From the NCBI GenBank assembly GCA_965660075.1, contig CBFHYO010000013.1, positions 1 through 9,391 on the forward strand: 9,391 nucleotides of DNA, in the 5' to 3' direction. The translations under genes were made by a program, and so were the position numbers. The notes beneath the pieces are model-generated. The model was not told the origin of the DNA, made no database searches, and worked only from the letters and a program-made list of their open reading frames with translations. Origin of the DNA: CAYYFV01 sp965660075. GTDB taxonomy: Bacteria > Patescibacteriota > Gracilibacteria > UBA1369 > GCA-2718715. This document shows positions 1 through 7,478 of the stretch, piece by piece (the first letter of the stretch is position 1; each line of letters begins with the position of its first letter).

Positions 1-352
1 TATGAATGACGCTTTACAAATTGATATACATGGTTCTTTAATTAACATTATTGATTTGAGTGCTTTAACTTGTCATATTTGTTTGCATAAACCAGAGCAA
101 ATGACAAAAATTAAGGCGCAAAGAATTAAGTTAAATAATTCTGCTACAAGAGGTGCAACACAACAACAATATGAATCCTTGATAGGTAATATGAATGCAG
201 TACCAACTTTAACTTTATCGATTCGGGGACAAGTACCTTCAGGTGTAACTGCTAGACCTTCAAATTATATGAGAATTTCGATTGCACGATTTGGTGTTAC
301 TTCTTTGTCTGTTGGGGATAAAAGCTGGCGGCAACCACGAAGGTCTAGATAA
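1..352 (+). CDS. C-terminal fragment of an unrecognised protein, possibly a paralogue of the downstream giant protein
   Basis: An open frame ends with TAA at 350-352. The first ATG is at position 2, with only one base before it, so the true start cannot be judged; the frame probably enters from upstream and 116 residues are its tail. No known domain is recognised. Visible features are a CHIC motif (Cys24, Cys27), alternating beta-like segments around residues 69-75 and 90-106, and a basic end (WRQPRRSR). There is no membrane segment. The spaced pattern DAxx[IV]DxxGxL, then CxLH or CLH with a nearby Lys and Glu, then VTS about 72 residues after the Cys, recurs in the last 118 residues of the 2169-residue protein at 525-7034. 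I therefore infer that this is the 3' end of a related gene placed just upstream. Coding status is fairly safe; the relationship is tentative. Confidence 0.6.
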   Translation, partial: MNDALQIDIHGSLINIIDLSALTCHICLHKPEQMTKIKAQRIKLNNSATRGATQQQYESLIGNMNAVPTLTLSIRGQVPSGVTARPSNYMRISIARFGVTSLSVGDKSWRQPRRSR

Positions 353-379
353 GTTTTTGTAAAATTATTTAATTTTTAT

Positions 380-411
380 AACCCTGGTAGATTGCTGGGG
401 TTTTTTTGTTT
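380..411 (+). terminator. Rho-independent terminator after the upstream gene
   Basis: An 8-bp stem pairs 380-387 (AACCCTGG) with 395-402 (CTGGGGTT), including two G-T wobbles, around a 7-base loop. It runs directly into a T tract (401-407) continued by GTTTTG. It lies 28 bases after the stop of the fragment at the left edge and separates that transcript from the giant gene. Confidence 0.8.
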
Positions 412-494
412 TGTCAATACCAGTGTATTTATGAATTATTAACCTTTTTATTTGTTTTGGCAAGGTGTGTTTATGGCTCTAAAGTACTTATTTG

Positions 495-503
495 TGGTAT
501 AAT
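495..503 (+). promoter_or_regulatory. Extended -10 promoter of the giant gene
   Basis: TGGTATAAT is a perfect -10 hexamer (498-503) with the TGn extension. No convincing -35 lies 16-18 bases upstream, as is common for extended -10 promoters. Transcription would start near 510, leaving a leader of only about 15 bases before the ATG at 525. A second possible promoter is TTGGCA (457-462), a 17-base spacer, then TAAAGT (480-485). It is a poorer -10 and would give a leader of about 33 bases. Confidence 0.65.
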
Positions 504-524
504 GTCTTGATATAAATATAAATT

Positions 525-3500
525 ATGTCTGGAGAACGACCAGAAAATACAAGAGCCACGCAACAGAATATTAATACATTAGGTTCGGACATTGAATCTA
601 AAATTAGTTCTGCAGAAACTCAAGTAGCATTAGAAACCCAGGTTAATCAATTGTTTGAAGCAAGTATTGACACTATTGCTTTAGAAGAGAATCCTGTAGC
701 TTTTGTGTCTGAAATTTGTGATCAATTAATTACTAGACTGTCTTATTTAGAATCTCAGGAGGATAGCTCTTTATCGGATTCAGAATTACTTAAACGCTAT
801 CAATATTTAACGGAGCTTATTGATAATTTTGATAGATTAGCAGTTTACGCTTTGCTCAACAAACTTAATATTACTCAAATTGACAACCAAGATGTTTCAA
901 ACGACATGAATTCGTTACCTTCAGGAAACATTACTACCAACATTGATCCAAATCTTTTTGATGAAAATATAGACTTGTTTCACTCTTTATCTGTTTTGGC
1001 ACCTGGTTTAAGAGTTGATTCAACTATCAATTTTCAGACTTTAATTAATGCATGTCGTGAAAAATCTTTAGTTTTTCAACCAAACTTTTTTAATAAGATA
1101 CAACCTTTTGTAACTTGTGATAATTTAAATGAATTTAAAGACAATCTAGCTCCAGTGTTAGGAATGATGTTTGATTCACGCCCCGTGAACAACTGTGTAA
1201 AGATTGATATTAATAGAACTCAAACTATTTCGGTACCAAGTCGTCAATTTGCAGAGCTAGTAGAACAATGTAATTCTAAAACTGGTGATTTAACCTATTC
1301 TCCTAATAGTGATTCTAGAAATCTTGGAACATTTAAGATCGGCACGGATGACTTGAACTTATTGGGTCCAGACCCAGATGGAGATTATTTAGATTTTCAG
1401 ATAGATTCAAACTTCACAGTTCCAAATAGACTTACCAGATACCAGGCCTCTCGAATTCACGATGCTTTTTACCGTTTACCAGAAGAGCAGAGAACAGAAT
1501 TAAAAAGCAAGCTGTTTGCTAAACCCGATGCATTAAATGATTATGCAAAGTTTCTTACATCTATTCTTGGACAAAAGGTTGAAATTGTGAATACAGGTAC
1601 ACTGCCTGGAGCAGATTACCCTCGGTTATTAGTTGATGGTTCATTTAATGTAGTTGATTATGAAAATGGTGATCGGGGGATGACCGGTAGAGATGGTGCT
1701 TCTCGTTTTGAGATTGATGATTTTCGAGTTATTGGTCAAGGTAGGTTTGAGCAGCCAAGAAACGAGAGAATGAATGATAACAATCCTCTAAGACTTTTAA
1801 GATATAGGACAGTTCAGTTAGAAGCATCACGACTTCGTGCTCTTTCTGCTGGTGAGGCAGATGTTGGTGAGGCAGATGCTGCAAATCCGAATTTAGAAAA
1901 AAGAATGCAAACATTAGCTACAATTGTTGATACATTTGGTCTTGATCTTGAGGAAGGTAAATTAGCTTCTAACGATGAAGTAGCAATTTTAGACCCAACT
2001 CAATTACACGTGCAAAATGATCTAGATTTAAGTGTTGGAGATTTAAACACTATAGATCTTAATTTTACACCAGGTGATCCATTTTTCACTCTGGGTTCTC
2101 GAAAAATTTTGTTTATTGAGAGTTTGCAGCCAAAAGATTTAAATACAGAAACGGTTATCTTGTTTGTAGCTTCCTTAAAATCACAATTTGATTCAAATTC
2201 AATACAAATAGATGGTCAAAACCAAGAAGTTTATGAAGATATAGCAGAAGCTTTTCATTCTATGCTGCAAGATGAATCACCAATTAATGCTGTTGATATT
2301 ACTGCAAATCATTTAAAAACTTTAGTTAATGTTTTAAGTGATAAATATACAGAGCAGTCATTATCACAATCAGTTGATGCTCCTTCAGATGAAACTTCCA
2401 CCCTTTCAGAAAGATCTGGGTTCCCACCTTTTGTATCAGGTATTTTTGAATTAACCAACCTTTTGGGAGTTGAAGTACCTGCTTATTGGACTCAAACCGA
2501 TGCTGCTGAAACGCCACTTATGCTAAATGAATCTTATTTACCAGAAGTCACATCTTCAGTTGTCACTCAAACTAGCCCAGTACAGCCAGCTACTCCAGTA
2601 CAGAAATCTGTTACAACGCAGCCAAATTCACAACCAATACGAGCCCCACAAGCACCGCAGCCAGCTAATCCAGCGCCAGAACCAGCGCCTGCTCCAGAAC
2701 CAGAGGTAACTCCAGAGGTAACTCCAGAGGTAACTCCAGAGGTAACCCAGCCAATTGAATCTCAAGTACAAAACGGGGGGCAAATTACTCCAAGAGAATT
2801 GCCGCAAGCAGCAAGTCAGTCAATTAGTGAAGATTTACCAGTGACTCCAATTGAGATTTCACGATTTAGAAGACGGTTAAAATTGCAATCTGATGGTCGT
2901 GAGTATACAGACCGTCTCTCATTAAATTCATTAAACCATCAACAAGCAACCGAAATAAATTCAGGTGAAACTAGTTCTAACACCCCTAATCAATATGATC
3001 TTCAAAGAGTACGTTATTTTCATCCCCGTACTATTGCTTTGACTGCAGAAACTTTTAAACAAACTATGAGACATCGCAATTTGAAAGATAGGTTTTATGG
3101 TTTGCATAATGGCCAAATGTTGATTAGGGATAACTCTGGTGCGTTTTCTTTAAGAACTTTGGATAGTAATGGTCCAATGACTGTTAATTCAGAGCATATA
3201 ACAGCTGTAACAACCCAGACAGAAGGATTACCATCTAATTGGCAAGCTTTTTCAAACTTTTTAGAGAAGGGTTACAGCTTAAAATCTCGAGGGTCTGGAT
3301 CTTCTTTACAATTTCAATTAAGCTCACCAGATTCTCAAGTTAAATCAAACTGGTTTAGGTGGGCTTCTCAAAGTGAAATTCCATTTAGATCTATTCATCA
3401 CCTAAATCCAGGAAGGGGTTTGCTTGAATCTACAATGATTATTGAATCTAATCCAGGTAACCCTGATTTACTTGTTTTTGAAAATTTAAGTTCAGGAGTG

Positions 3501-6500
3501 TATTTAGCGGGTGAGGCTCGTGGAAATTCACTTTTTGCTGTTGTTGCTTCAGATGCGAGAGATTATTTATTAACTACTGCAAGATTTAATTATGCTAATC
3601 AATTTGGCGCATGGTTTCAGGCTAATAGATCTGCATTAAGGTCTTTGTATCCTGCAATGCAAACTGATGATCCGATTGAATACCTTAAAGTTGCATATCG
3701 AGATCGAGATCAAGTTAGTTCATATTTAAACACACTAGATTTAGCTGGTGAGGAATATTTTAAAGAAAATGAAAATTCTGCAGTAAGTGAAAGTCCGGAG
3801 GTAAGCGATCCTAGTATTGTTATCGAGCCATTTCAAATGGACTCAATTCGTGAAAGTTCTAATATATATTCATCGGTTTCTGTTTCTACTGCAGAACAAT
3901 TTAGAGCTCTTGGTCTTGAAACATCTTCGAATACAGGTCAATTGTTTGGTGATAAATGGAGAAGTCGCCCTGATCCTGTCAATATTGTAGGTAAATTGTT
4001 TCAAAATCCAAGTCGATTGTCAAACGGTATGAGAAATCTTATTACTAAATTAATATTAATTGATTTGTTTAATGCAGATAAATATCCTGAATCTGTTCGT
4101 ACGCAATTAATTGATATTCAACAAAAATATAATGTGATAACTCGCTCAATATCTACTGTTAATCCCACAGAGGCACGATTAGAACTTTTTATGCAAGATC
4201 CAAATGTTTTGTTTGCTAGGTTTAATAGAACACAAAGACTCTATTATTTAGAGGTAATGCAGTTTTTACTTCAAAATTCCGATTTTTATTTTCAGCATGG
4301 TAGATCTACACGTAGTTTTATTTCTGTTATGCCTTGTTTTGGTATGATTCAATCAGAGTTTAGATCAATACAATTATCAGATACTATTAATTCTGAATTT
4401 AGAATTAATCCAGGACAAAAAATTGCATTAGTGCAATCAACTTTGTTTACTGTTAACGATTCATCTATTACTCAATTTAATGGCCAGGACTTGGCTTCGC
4501 CTATTCAAATTCCTGATGGTGCGAAAATTATTCTTGAGCAGCCAACGTCTTCTTCTAGTCATTTTATTTTAAAACTTTTGCGTTCAGATGGTTCTCAGAT
4601 AGCTTCTCATCAATTACGTTATAATCCGAATTCTGGAACTTTAAAAAATCAAAGCTATACTCGTGAGTATCATAGAGTTATGCGAAGTGTTAATTCTTCT
4701 TTCACTCAAGAACCTGTAGATTTATTTGTGATAGATGGTCAAGCTAAAGTTTTAAATTCTAGAGTTATTTCAAATTTAAGTATTCTAACAACAGCATATT
4801 CTTCGGTTGAGAGCATGCCAGAATTAAGTGCTCAGGCACAGATATATGTAGAGTCATCAACTCGTTCAGCTTCAGTGTACATAAATGAGGCAAAAATTAT
4901 TGATGGTGATAACACTTATGTTATTCGATTTGAGACTTCTCAAGAATTGTCTGTTTCAAGTTCTCCGGAGGTTAATCTTCCAACTTTCTATGCTCAAACT
5001 GAAAATACAAGTTTGCATAGTTTTGGAAATCTAAGGCCACTACCTTTGCAAAGTTTTTTTAGGAACTTGGAAGGTGATGTTCCTGATATACAGCAAAAAT
5101 TACGCAGTGGCGGGTTACGAGCTAATATTTGTATAACTCATGAATTAAATCAGCAGTTAGGTCTGCAGAAGAGAAGAGGGGTAATTGACGATCAAGCACT
5201 TTCTAATTTTGTTGTTGATAATAACTTGAAATTTCTGTTTGATACAGAGTTTATTCAATTTAAAAAAGTTGGTGATTTAGTAATGTTTAGATATATGCCT
5301 TTTGGAGACTTTTTAGAGTTTACTGATGAGACTATTAGAGCTGTAAACCGATCAATCTCTGAGCAAGCAAGCCAAGAATTTACTCGTTTATCAACAATAT
5401 TAAATACTGCGCGTGAAGCGCATGCGCGAAGTGTTCAACAATCTCAAGAGCCAGTAAGTATTCTTACTGAAAATAATGATATCGATGCAAAAGTCTCTAC
5501 TTTAAATAACAGATTACGTGGGCTAGGAGTAAATGAAACAGTAACCTATAATCGGACCACAAAGTTTTTTGAATTCAAAAATAAAAGATATTTAAACTTG
5601 TTTTTATTTGATTCGAACAATTGTATTAACCTCAATGATCAAATAATTTCTAATTCATCCCCTGATCAAAGCTTTACAAGTTTTCAGGTTAACCAATTAA
5701 GGTATAATCCTGATAATTTGGTTGGTCTAAATCCATCTGAGTTGTTACCTGTAAGTGATAGATTTGCAAATCTTGATGCTTTTATCCAAGTAATTAGAAG
5801 ATATAAAAAAGAGACAATTACTTGGAATGGTCAAAGTTTAATATGTAATCCAGAGGGTAAAGAATATTTAGAGAATATACCTGAGGCGTTACGTGGACTT
5901 TTAAATATAGAAGGACCGTTTGTTGTTAGAAACAATAGGCGTAGAATTGATGATGGAATCTTTGTTTTGCCAAGTATAACCAACGAAAATATTTTTAGGA
6001 TTGATGGCTTAGAAGGAATTCGTATTTTACCAAGTCATGCACAATCCTTAAAAGCTGCTCGAATGTTGGATGACGATTCTAATTTAGGATTGGGCATGGC
6101 TGATTTCATTGCTTTACTCGGTTCAGAAATAGGTGTTGTGATGTATTCTTATGTTACTACTGATAGGATACAGGTAAATCAAATTCCATTTGAATTCTTT
6201 CCTTTTAATTTTTCAACTCGACTAAAGGGATTTAGAATGAAATTACCTCAAGCGTATCTTGAAACCTTAACACGACCTTTCCCAGTCATGATAGATAGTC
6301 AAGAGTCTTTAGATTCCCAGTCTGCAAGAGTTGCTGTAGGAGAGTATTTGACTGTGGGTGGAGAGCGTTCTCAAAGACTTTCTGGGGTTTCGGTGCATTC
6401 TAGTGGGGCTTTTAGCACTACTGGTTTTACTAATGTTGGACTTTCAGAAAAGGTTTCTCAGACTGTTATGCCCGATGGATTTACTTTTGGTTTATTTAGG

Positions 6501-7034
6501 GGGTATTTACATACTAAGTCAACTGCGGAAACACCTAGTTCTTTAAGCTCTTTAGCAACTAAACTTAATCCATATGGTTTGGTTGTCGGTGAATATTTTT
6601 TCCCTAGGATAAATCAATCTACTCGAAATCCTAGTCAACCAGAGTACCATACTCCACCAATTAAAATGTCTTTATCTGATGCTTATTCAGTAGATAGAGA
6701 TGGTAAATTAAAATTAAATGGTCGAGATGTTTGTACTTTGCATAATAAAGCTGAATTAAACATTGCAGCTACACATGCTTTAGCTGAATCATTGAGAAAT
6801 AGATTTACAACAAACAATCAATTTACAAGTCAATCAGATGGTTCTAATACAGTCTTTAATGGAGAGTTCAGACTTGTATTGCCAGCAAACTTACAAGTAA
6901 GAAAATATAGTGCGGAGGCACCAGATCTTGATTTGAGACAAAGTGTTACATCTTTTGTCAAAAATAGTGTAGTTGAAAATGACTATTTAGTTACGCAAAA
7001 TGGTACTCAATATCGTATAAAATTTAATGACTAA
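525..7034 (+). CDS. Giant protein of unknown family (2169 residues)
   Basis: I do not recognise this protein. The start is fixed: an in-frame TAA sits at 519-521 and ATG 525 is the first possible start. There is no Shine-Dalgarno sequence; a GGAG occurs only inside the coding region at 531-534. The N-terminus is hydrophilic, with no signal peptide, lipobox or LPxTG motif, and I see no convincing transmembrane helix, so by sequence it looks cytoplasmic or exported by a non-Sec route. Composition is rich in Ser, Asn, Gln and Leu, with only about ten Cys. Layout: an N-terminal part (1-682); a Pro/Gln/Thr-rich linker (683-775) with (PEVT)4 at 726-741; a middle part (776-1076); a short acidic linker (about 1077-1103); and a long C-terminal part (1104-2169) with many beta-prone stretches. 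The last 118 residues resemble the fragment at the left edge. A 47-residue gene starts 5 bases after the stop. A structural, adhesin-like or toxin-like role is possible, but nothing in the sequence decides it. Confidence 0.9.
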   Translation: MSGERPENTRATQQNINTLGSDIESKISSAETQVALETQVNQLFEASIDTIALEENPVAFVSEICDQLITRLSYLESQEDSSLSDSELLKRYQYLTELIDNFDRLAVYALLNKLNITQIDNQDVSNDMNSLPSGNITTNIDPNLFDENIDLFHSLSVLAPGLRVDSTINFQTLINACREKSLVFQPNFFNKIQPFVTCDNLNEFKDNLAPVLGMMFDSRPVNNCVKIDINRTQTISVPSRQFAELVEQCNSKTGDLTYSPNSDSRNLGTFKIGTDDLNLLGPDPDGDYLDFQIDSNFTVPNRLTRYQASRIHDAFYRLPEEQRTELKSKLFAKPDALNDYAKFLTSILGQKVEIVNTGTLPGADYPRLLVDGSFNVVDYENGDRGMTGRDGASRFEIDDFRVIGQGRFEQPRNERMNDNNPLRLLRYRTVQLEASRLRALSAGEADVGEADAANPNLEKRMQTLATIVDTFGLDLEEGKLASNDEVAILDPTQLHVQNDLDLSVGDLNTIDLNFTPGDPFFTLGSRKILFIESLQPKDLNTETVILFVASLKSQFDSNSIQIDGQNQEVYEDIAEAFHSMLQDESPINAVDITANHLKTLVNVLSDKYTEQSLSQSVDAPSDETSTLSERSGFPPFVSGIFELTNLLGVEVPAYWTQTDAAETPLMLNESYLPEVTSSVVTQTSPVQPATPVQKSVTTQPNSQPIRAPQAPQPANPAPEPAPAPEPEVTPEVTPEVTPEVTQPIESQVQNGGQITPRELPQAASQSISEDLPVTPIEISRFRRRLKLQSDGREYTDRLSLNSLNHQQATEINSGETSSNTPNQYDLQRVRYFHPRTIALTAETFKQTMRHRNLKDRFYGLHNGQMLIRDNSGAFSLRTLDSNGPMTVNSEHITAVTTQTEGLPSNWQAFSNFLEKGYSLKSRGSGSSLQFQLSSPDSQVKSNWFRWASQSEIPFRSIHHLNPGRGLLESTMIIESNPGNPDLLVFENLSSGVYLAGEARGNSLFAVVASDARDYLLTTARFNYANQFGAWFQANRSALRSLYPAMQTDDPIEYLKVAYRDRDQVSSYLNTLDLAGEEYFKENENSAVSESPEVSDPSIVIEPFQMDSIRESSNIYSSVSVSTAEQFRALGLETSSNTGQLFGDKWRSRPDPVNIVGKLFQNPSRLSNGMRNLITKLILIDLFNADKYPESVRTQLIDIQQKYNVITRSISTVNPTEARLELFMQDPNVLFARFNRTQRLYYLEVMQFLLQNSDFYFQHGRSTRSFISVMPCFGMIQSEFRSIQLSDTINSEFRINPGQKIALVQSTLFTVNDSSITQFNGQDLASPIQIPDGAKIILEQPTSSSSHFILKLLRSDGSQIASHQLRYNPNSGTLKNQSYTREYHRVMRSVNSSFTQEPVDLFVIDGQAKVLNSRVISNLSILTTAYSSVESMPELSAQAQIYVESSTRSASVYINEAKIIDGDNTYVIRFETSQELSVSSSPEVNLPTFYAQTENTSLHSFGNLRPLPLQSFFRNLEGDVPDIQQKLRSGGLRANICITHELNQQLGLQKRRGVIDDQALSNFVVDNNLKFLFDTEFIQFKKVGDLVMFRYMPFGDFLEFTDETIRAVNRSISEQASQEFTRLSTILNTAREAHARSVQQSQEPVSILTENNDIDAKVSTLNNRLRGLGVNETVTYNRTTKFFEFKNKRYLNLFLFDSNNCINLNDQIISNSSPDQSFTSFQVNQLRYNPDNLVGLNPSELLPVSDRFANLDAFIQVIRRYKKETITWNGQSLICNPEGKEYLENIPEALRGLLNIEGPFVVRNNRRRIDDGIFVLPSITNENIFRIDGLEGIRILPSHAQSLKAARMLDDDSNLGLGMADFIALLGSEIGVVMYSYVTTDRIQVNQIPFEFFPFNFSTRLKGFRMKLPQAYLETLTRPFPVMIDSQESLDSQSARVAVGEYLTVGGERSQRLSGVSVHSSGAFSTTGFTNVGLSEKVSQTVMPDGFTFGLFRGYLHTKSTAETPSSLSSLATKLNPYGLVVGEYFFPRINQSTRNPSQPEYHTPPIKMSLSDAYSVDRDGKLKLNGRDVCTLHNKAELNIAATHALAESLRNRFTTNNQFTSQSDGSNTVFNGEFRLVLPANLQVRKYSAEAPDLDLRQSVTSFVKNSVVENDYLVTQNGTQYRIKFND
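1851..1880 (+). repeat. 15-bp tandem duplication inside the giant gene
   Basis: GGTGAGGCAGATGTT is followed directly by GGTGAGGCAGATGCT, differing at one base. It encodes GEADV-GEADA (residues 443-452) and keeps the frame. Confidence 0.85.
2571..2849 (+). other. Segment encoding a Pro/Gln/Thr-rich interdomain linker
   Basis: Residues 683-775 of the giant protein are low-complexity: Pro-Gln and Pro-Ala pairs, then PAPEPAPAPEPE, then (PEVT)4, then a Gln/Ser-rich run. Such sequence is normally extended and unstructured and joins folded parts. The DNA here is locally richer in C on the coding strand than the flanking coding sequence because of the CCA codons. Confidence 0.75.
2700..2747 (+). repeat. 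Four tandem 12-bp repeats encoding (PEVT)4
   Basis: The unit CCAGAGGTAACT occurs four times head to tail; only the last base of the fourth copy differs (C for T, synonymous). Because the unit is a multiple of three, copy-number change would alter linker length without a frameshift. Confidence 0.95.
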
Positions 7035-7039
7035 TCAAA

Positions 7040-7183
7040 ATGAATAAACAAATGCAAAAACAGGCTTTACAAGTGATTCTCAAAGTCGCAATAAGCCTTG
7101 AAACAAAACAAAAAGATTTACCATCACTCAAACAAGAAATCGAAGAATTGAGAGGTTTGGAGAAAAAGTTAGATGAAGTTTAA
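7040..7183 (+). CDS. Small coiled-coil protein, copy 1 (47 residues)
   Basis: ATG at 7040 lies 5 bases after the stop of the giant gene; TAA is at 7181-7183. An in-frame TGA at 7028-7030 prevents upstream extension, although Met5 is an alternative start. The product is a short, charged, helix-favouring peptide. It has an amphipathic first half with the core ILKVAxSL (residues 13-20) and a heptad-like second half with hydrophobic residues at 30, 37, 40, 44 and 47. The next small gene encodes a peptide of the same length that aligns without gaps at 16 of 47 identical positions, which is the main evidence that this is a real gene. There is no Shine-Dalgarno sequence, so reinitiation or coupling with the giant gene is plausible. 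No family is recognised; it could be an oligomerising or partner-binding peptide. Confidence 0.72.
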   Translation: MNKQMQKQALQVILKVAISLETKQKDLPSLKQEIEELRGLEKKLDEV

Positions 7184-7190
7184 TTTTGTT

Positions 7191-7199
7191 TGATACAAT
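7191..7199 (+). promoter_or_regulatory. Possible extended -10 promoter for small gene 2
   Basis: TGATACAAT has the TGn extension and a 5-of-6 match to TATAAT (7194-7199), just after the stop of small gene 1. No good -35 is seen. The leader would be about 40 bases and would contain the G-rich AGGGTGGGGAG (7201-7211), which is too far from the ATG at 7247 to act as a ribosome binding site. A TAAAAT at 7233-7238 is an alternative that would make the message nearly leaderless, but such matches are frequent in AT-rich DNA. Confidence 0.35.
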
Positions 7200-7246
7200 A
7201 AGGGTGGGGAGAAAAAAATAGTAAAAATTAAGTAAAATTTATTTGT

Positions 7247-7390
7247 ATGGATTTAAAACAAAAAAAAGAAATCTTAGAATTAATTCTCAAAGTTGCATCT
7301 TCTCTAAAAGACAAACGAGAATTAGAGCAAAATTTTCAAGAAGAACAAGATATTCTTGCTGATTTAGAGCAAAAAATAAACGATTTATAG
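7247..7390 (+). CDS. Small coiled-coil protein, copy 2 (47 residues)
   Basis: ATG 7247 is bounded upstream by an in-frame TAA (7229-7231) and the gene ends with TAG at 7388-7390. It is a paralogue of the preceding small gene: same length, gap-free alignment, 16 of 47 identities, shared ILKVAxSL core (residues 13-20) and hydrophobic heptad positions 30, 37, 40, 44 and 47. The codons for ILK are also identical in both copies (ATTCTCAAA), but the remainder has diverged widely, so the duplication is not recent. The peptide is highly charged (Lys, Glu, Gln) and should form a helix or coiled coil; it has no membrane segment or signal peptide. Spacing to copy 1 is 63 bases. No Shine-Dalgarno sequence is present. 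Function unknown. Confidence 0.75.
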   Translation: MDLKQKKEILELILKVASSLKDKRELEQNFQEEQDILADLEQKINDL

Positions 7391-7419
7391 TATTTTACTA
7401 TTAGTCAATCAAATATTTT

Positions 7420-7454
7420 AATAAACCTTGGATATTTACGTTCAAGGCTTTATT
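7420..7454 (+). repeat. Inverted repeat between the small genes and the aldolase
   Basis: AATAAACCTTG (7420-7430) pairs with CAAGGCTTTATT (7443-7454) with one bulged base and a 12-base loop. The following sequence (ATTTGGGC) is not a real T tract, so it would be a weak terminator at best for the small genes. It covers the predicted aldolase -35 and most of the -10, so an operator is the other reading. Confidence 0.55.
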
Positions 7455-7456
7455 AT
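7428..7456 (+). promoter_or_regulatory. Likely promoter of the aldolase gene
   Basis: TTGGAT (7428-7433), a 17-base spacer and TATTAT (7451-7456, 5 of 6 to consensus) form a plausible -35/-10 pair. Transcription would start near 7463, giving a leader of about 16 bases, close to the leader length inferred for the giant gene. The -35 matches consensus only in its TTG. Confidence 0.5.
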
Positions 7457-7478
7457 TTGGGCGAAATAATCCCTATAT

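Noticed and set aside
473..502. Nine-codon open frame upstream of the giant gene
   Set aside because: Its end overlaps the -10 hexamer, so it would lie outside the predicted transcript.
1371..1406. Calcium-loop-like DPDGDYLDFQID (residues 283-294)
   Set aside because: Asp at positions 1, 3, 5 and 12 fits an EF-hand loop, but the required Gly at 6 and hydrophobic residue at 8 are Tyr and Asp; there is no paired loop.
1668..1703. Collagen-like triplets GDR-GMT-GRD-GAS in the giant protein (residues 382-393)
   Set aside because: Only four triplets and no Pro, far too short for a triple helix; probably chance in a Gly/Asp-rich loop.
1729..1914. 61-codon open frame on the minus strand inside the giant gene
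   Set aside because: Repetitive low-complexity translation antisense to the GEADV repeat, with no start context; a shadow of the plus-strand gene. The frames at 2326-2517 (-), 2527-2709 (+) and 6358-6546 (+) are rejected for the same reason.
5418..5427. Perfect GC-only-flanked palindrome GCGCATGCGC in AT-rich coding DNA
   Set aside because: It is explained by Ala, His and Arg codons (EAHARS); a single copy in the window gives no support for a protein-binding or methylation site.
6093..6152. Possible membrane helix near residues 1857-1876 of the giant protein
   Set aside because: It contains Asp and Glu and is barely 20 residues; more likely a buried helix.
2..7034. Alternative genetic code with TGA as Gly or Trp
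   Set aside because: Gly uses GGN and Trp uses TGG; no gene is improved by reading through TGA, so the standard code is sufficient.
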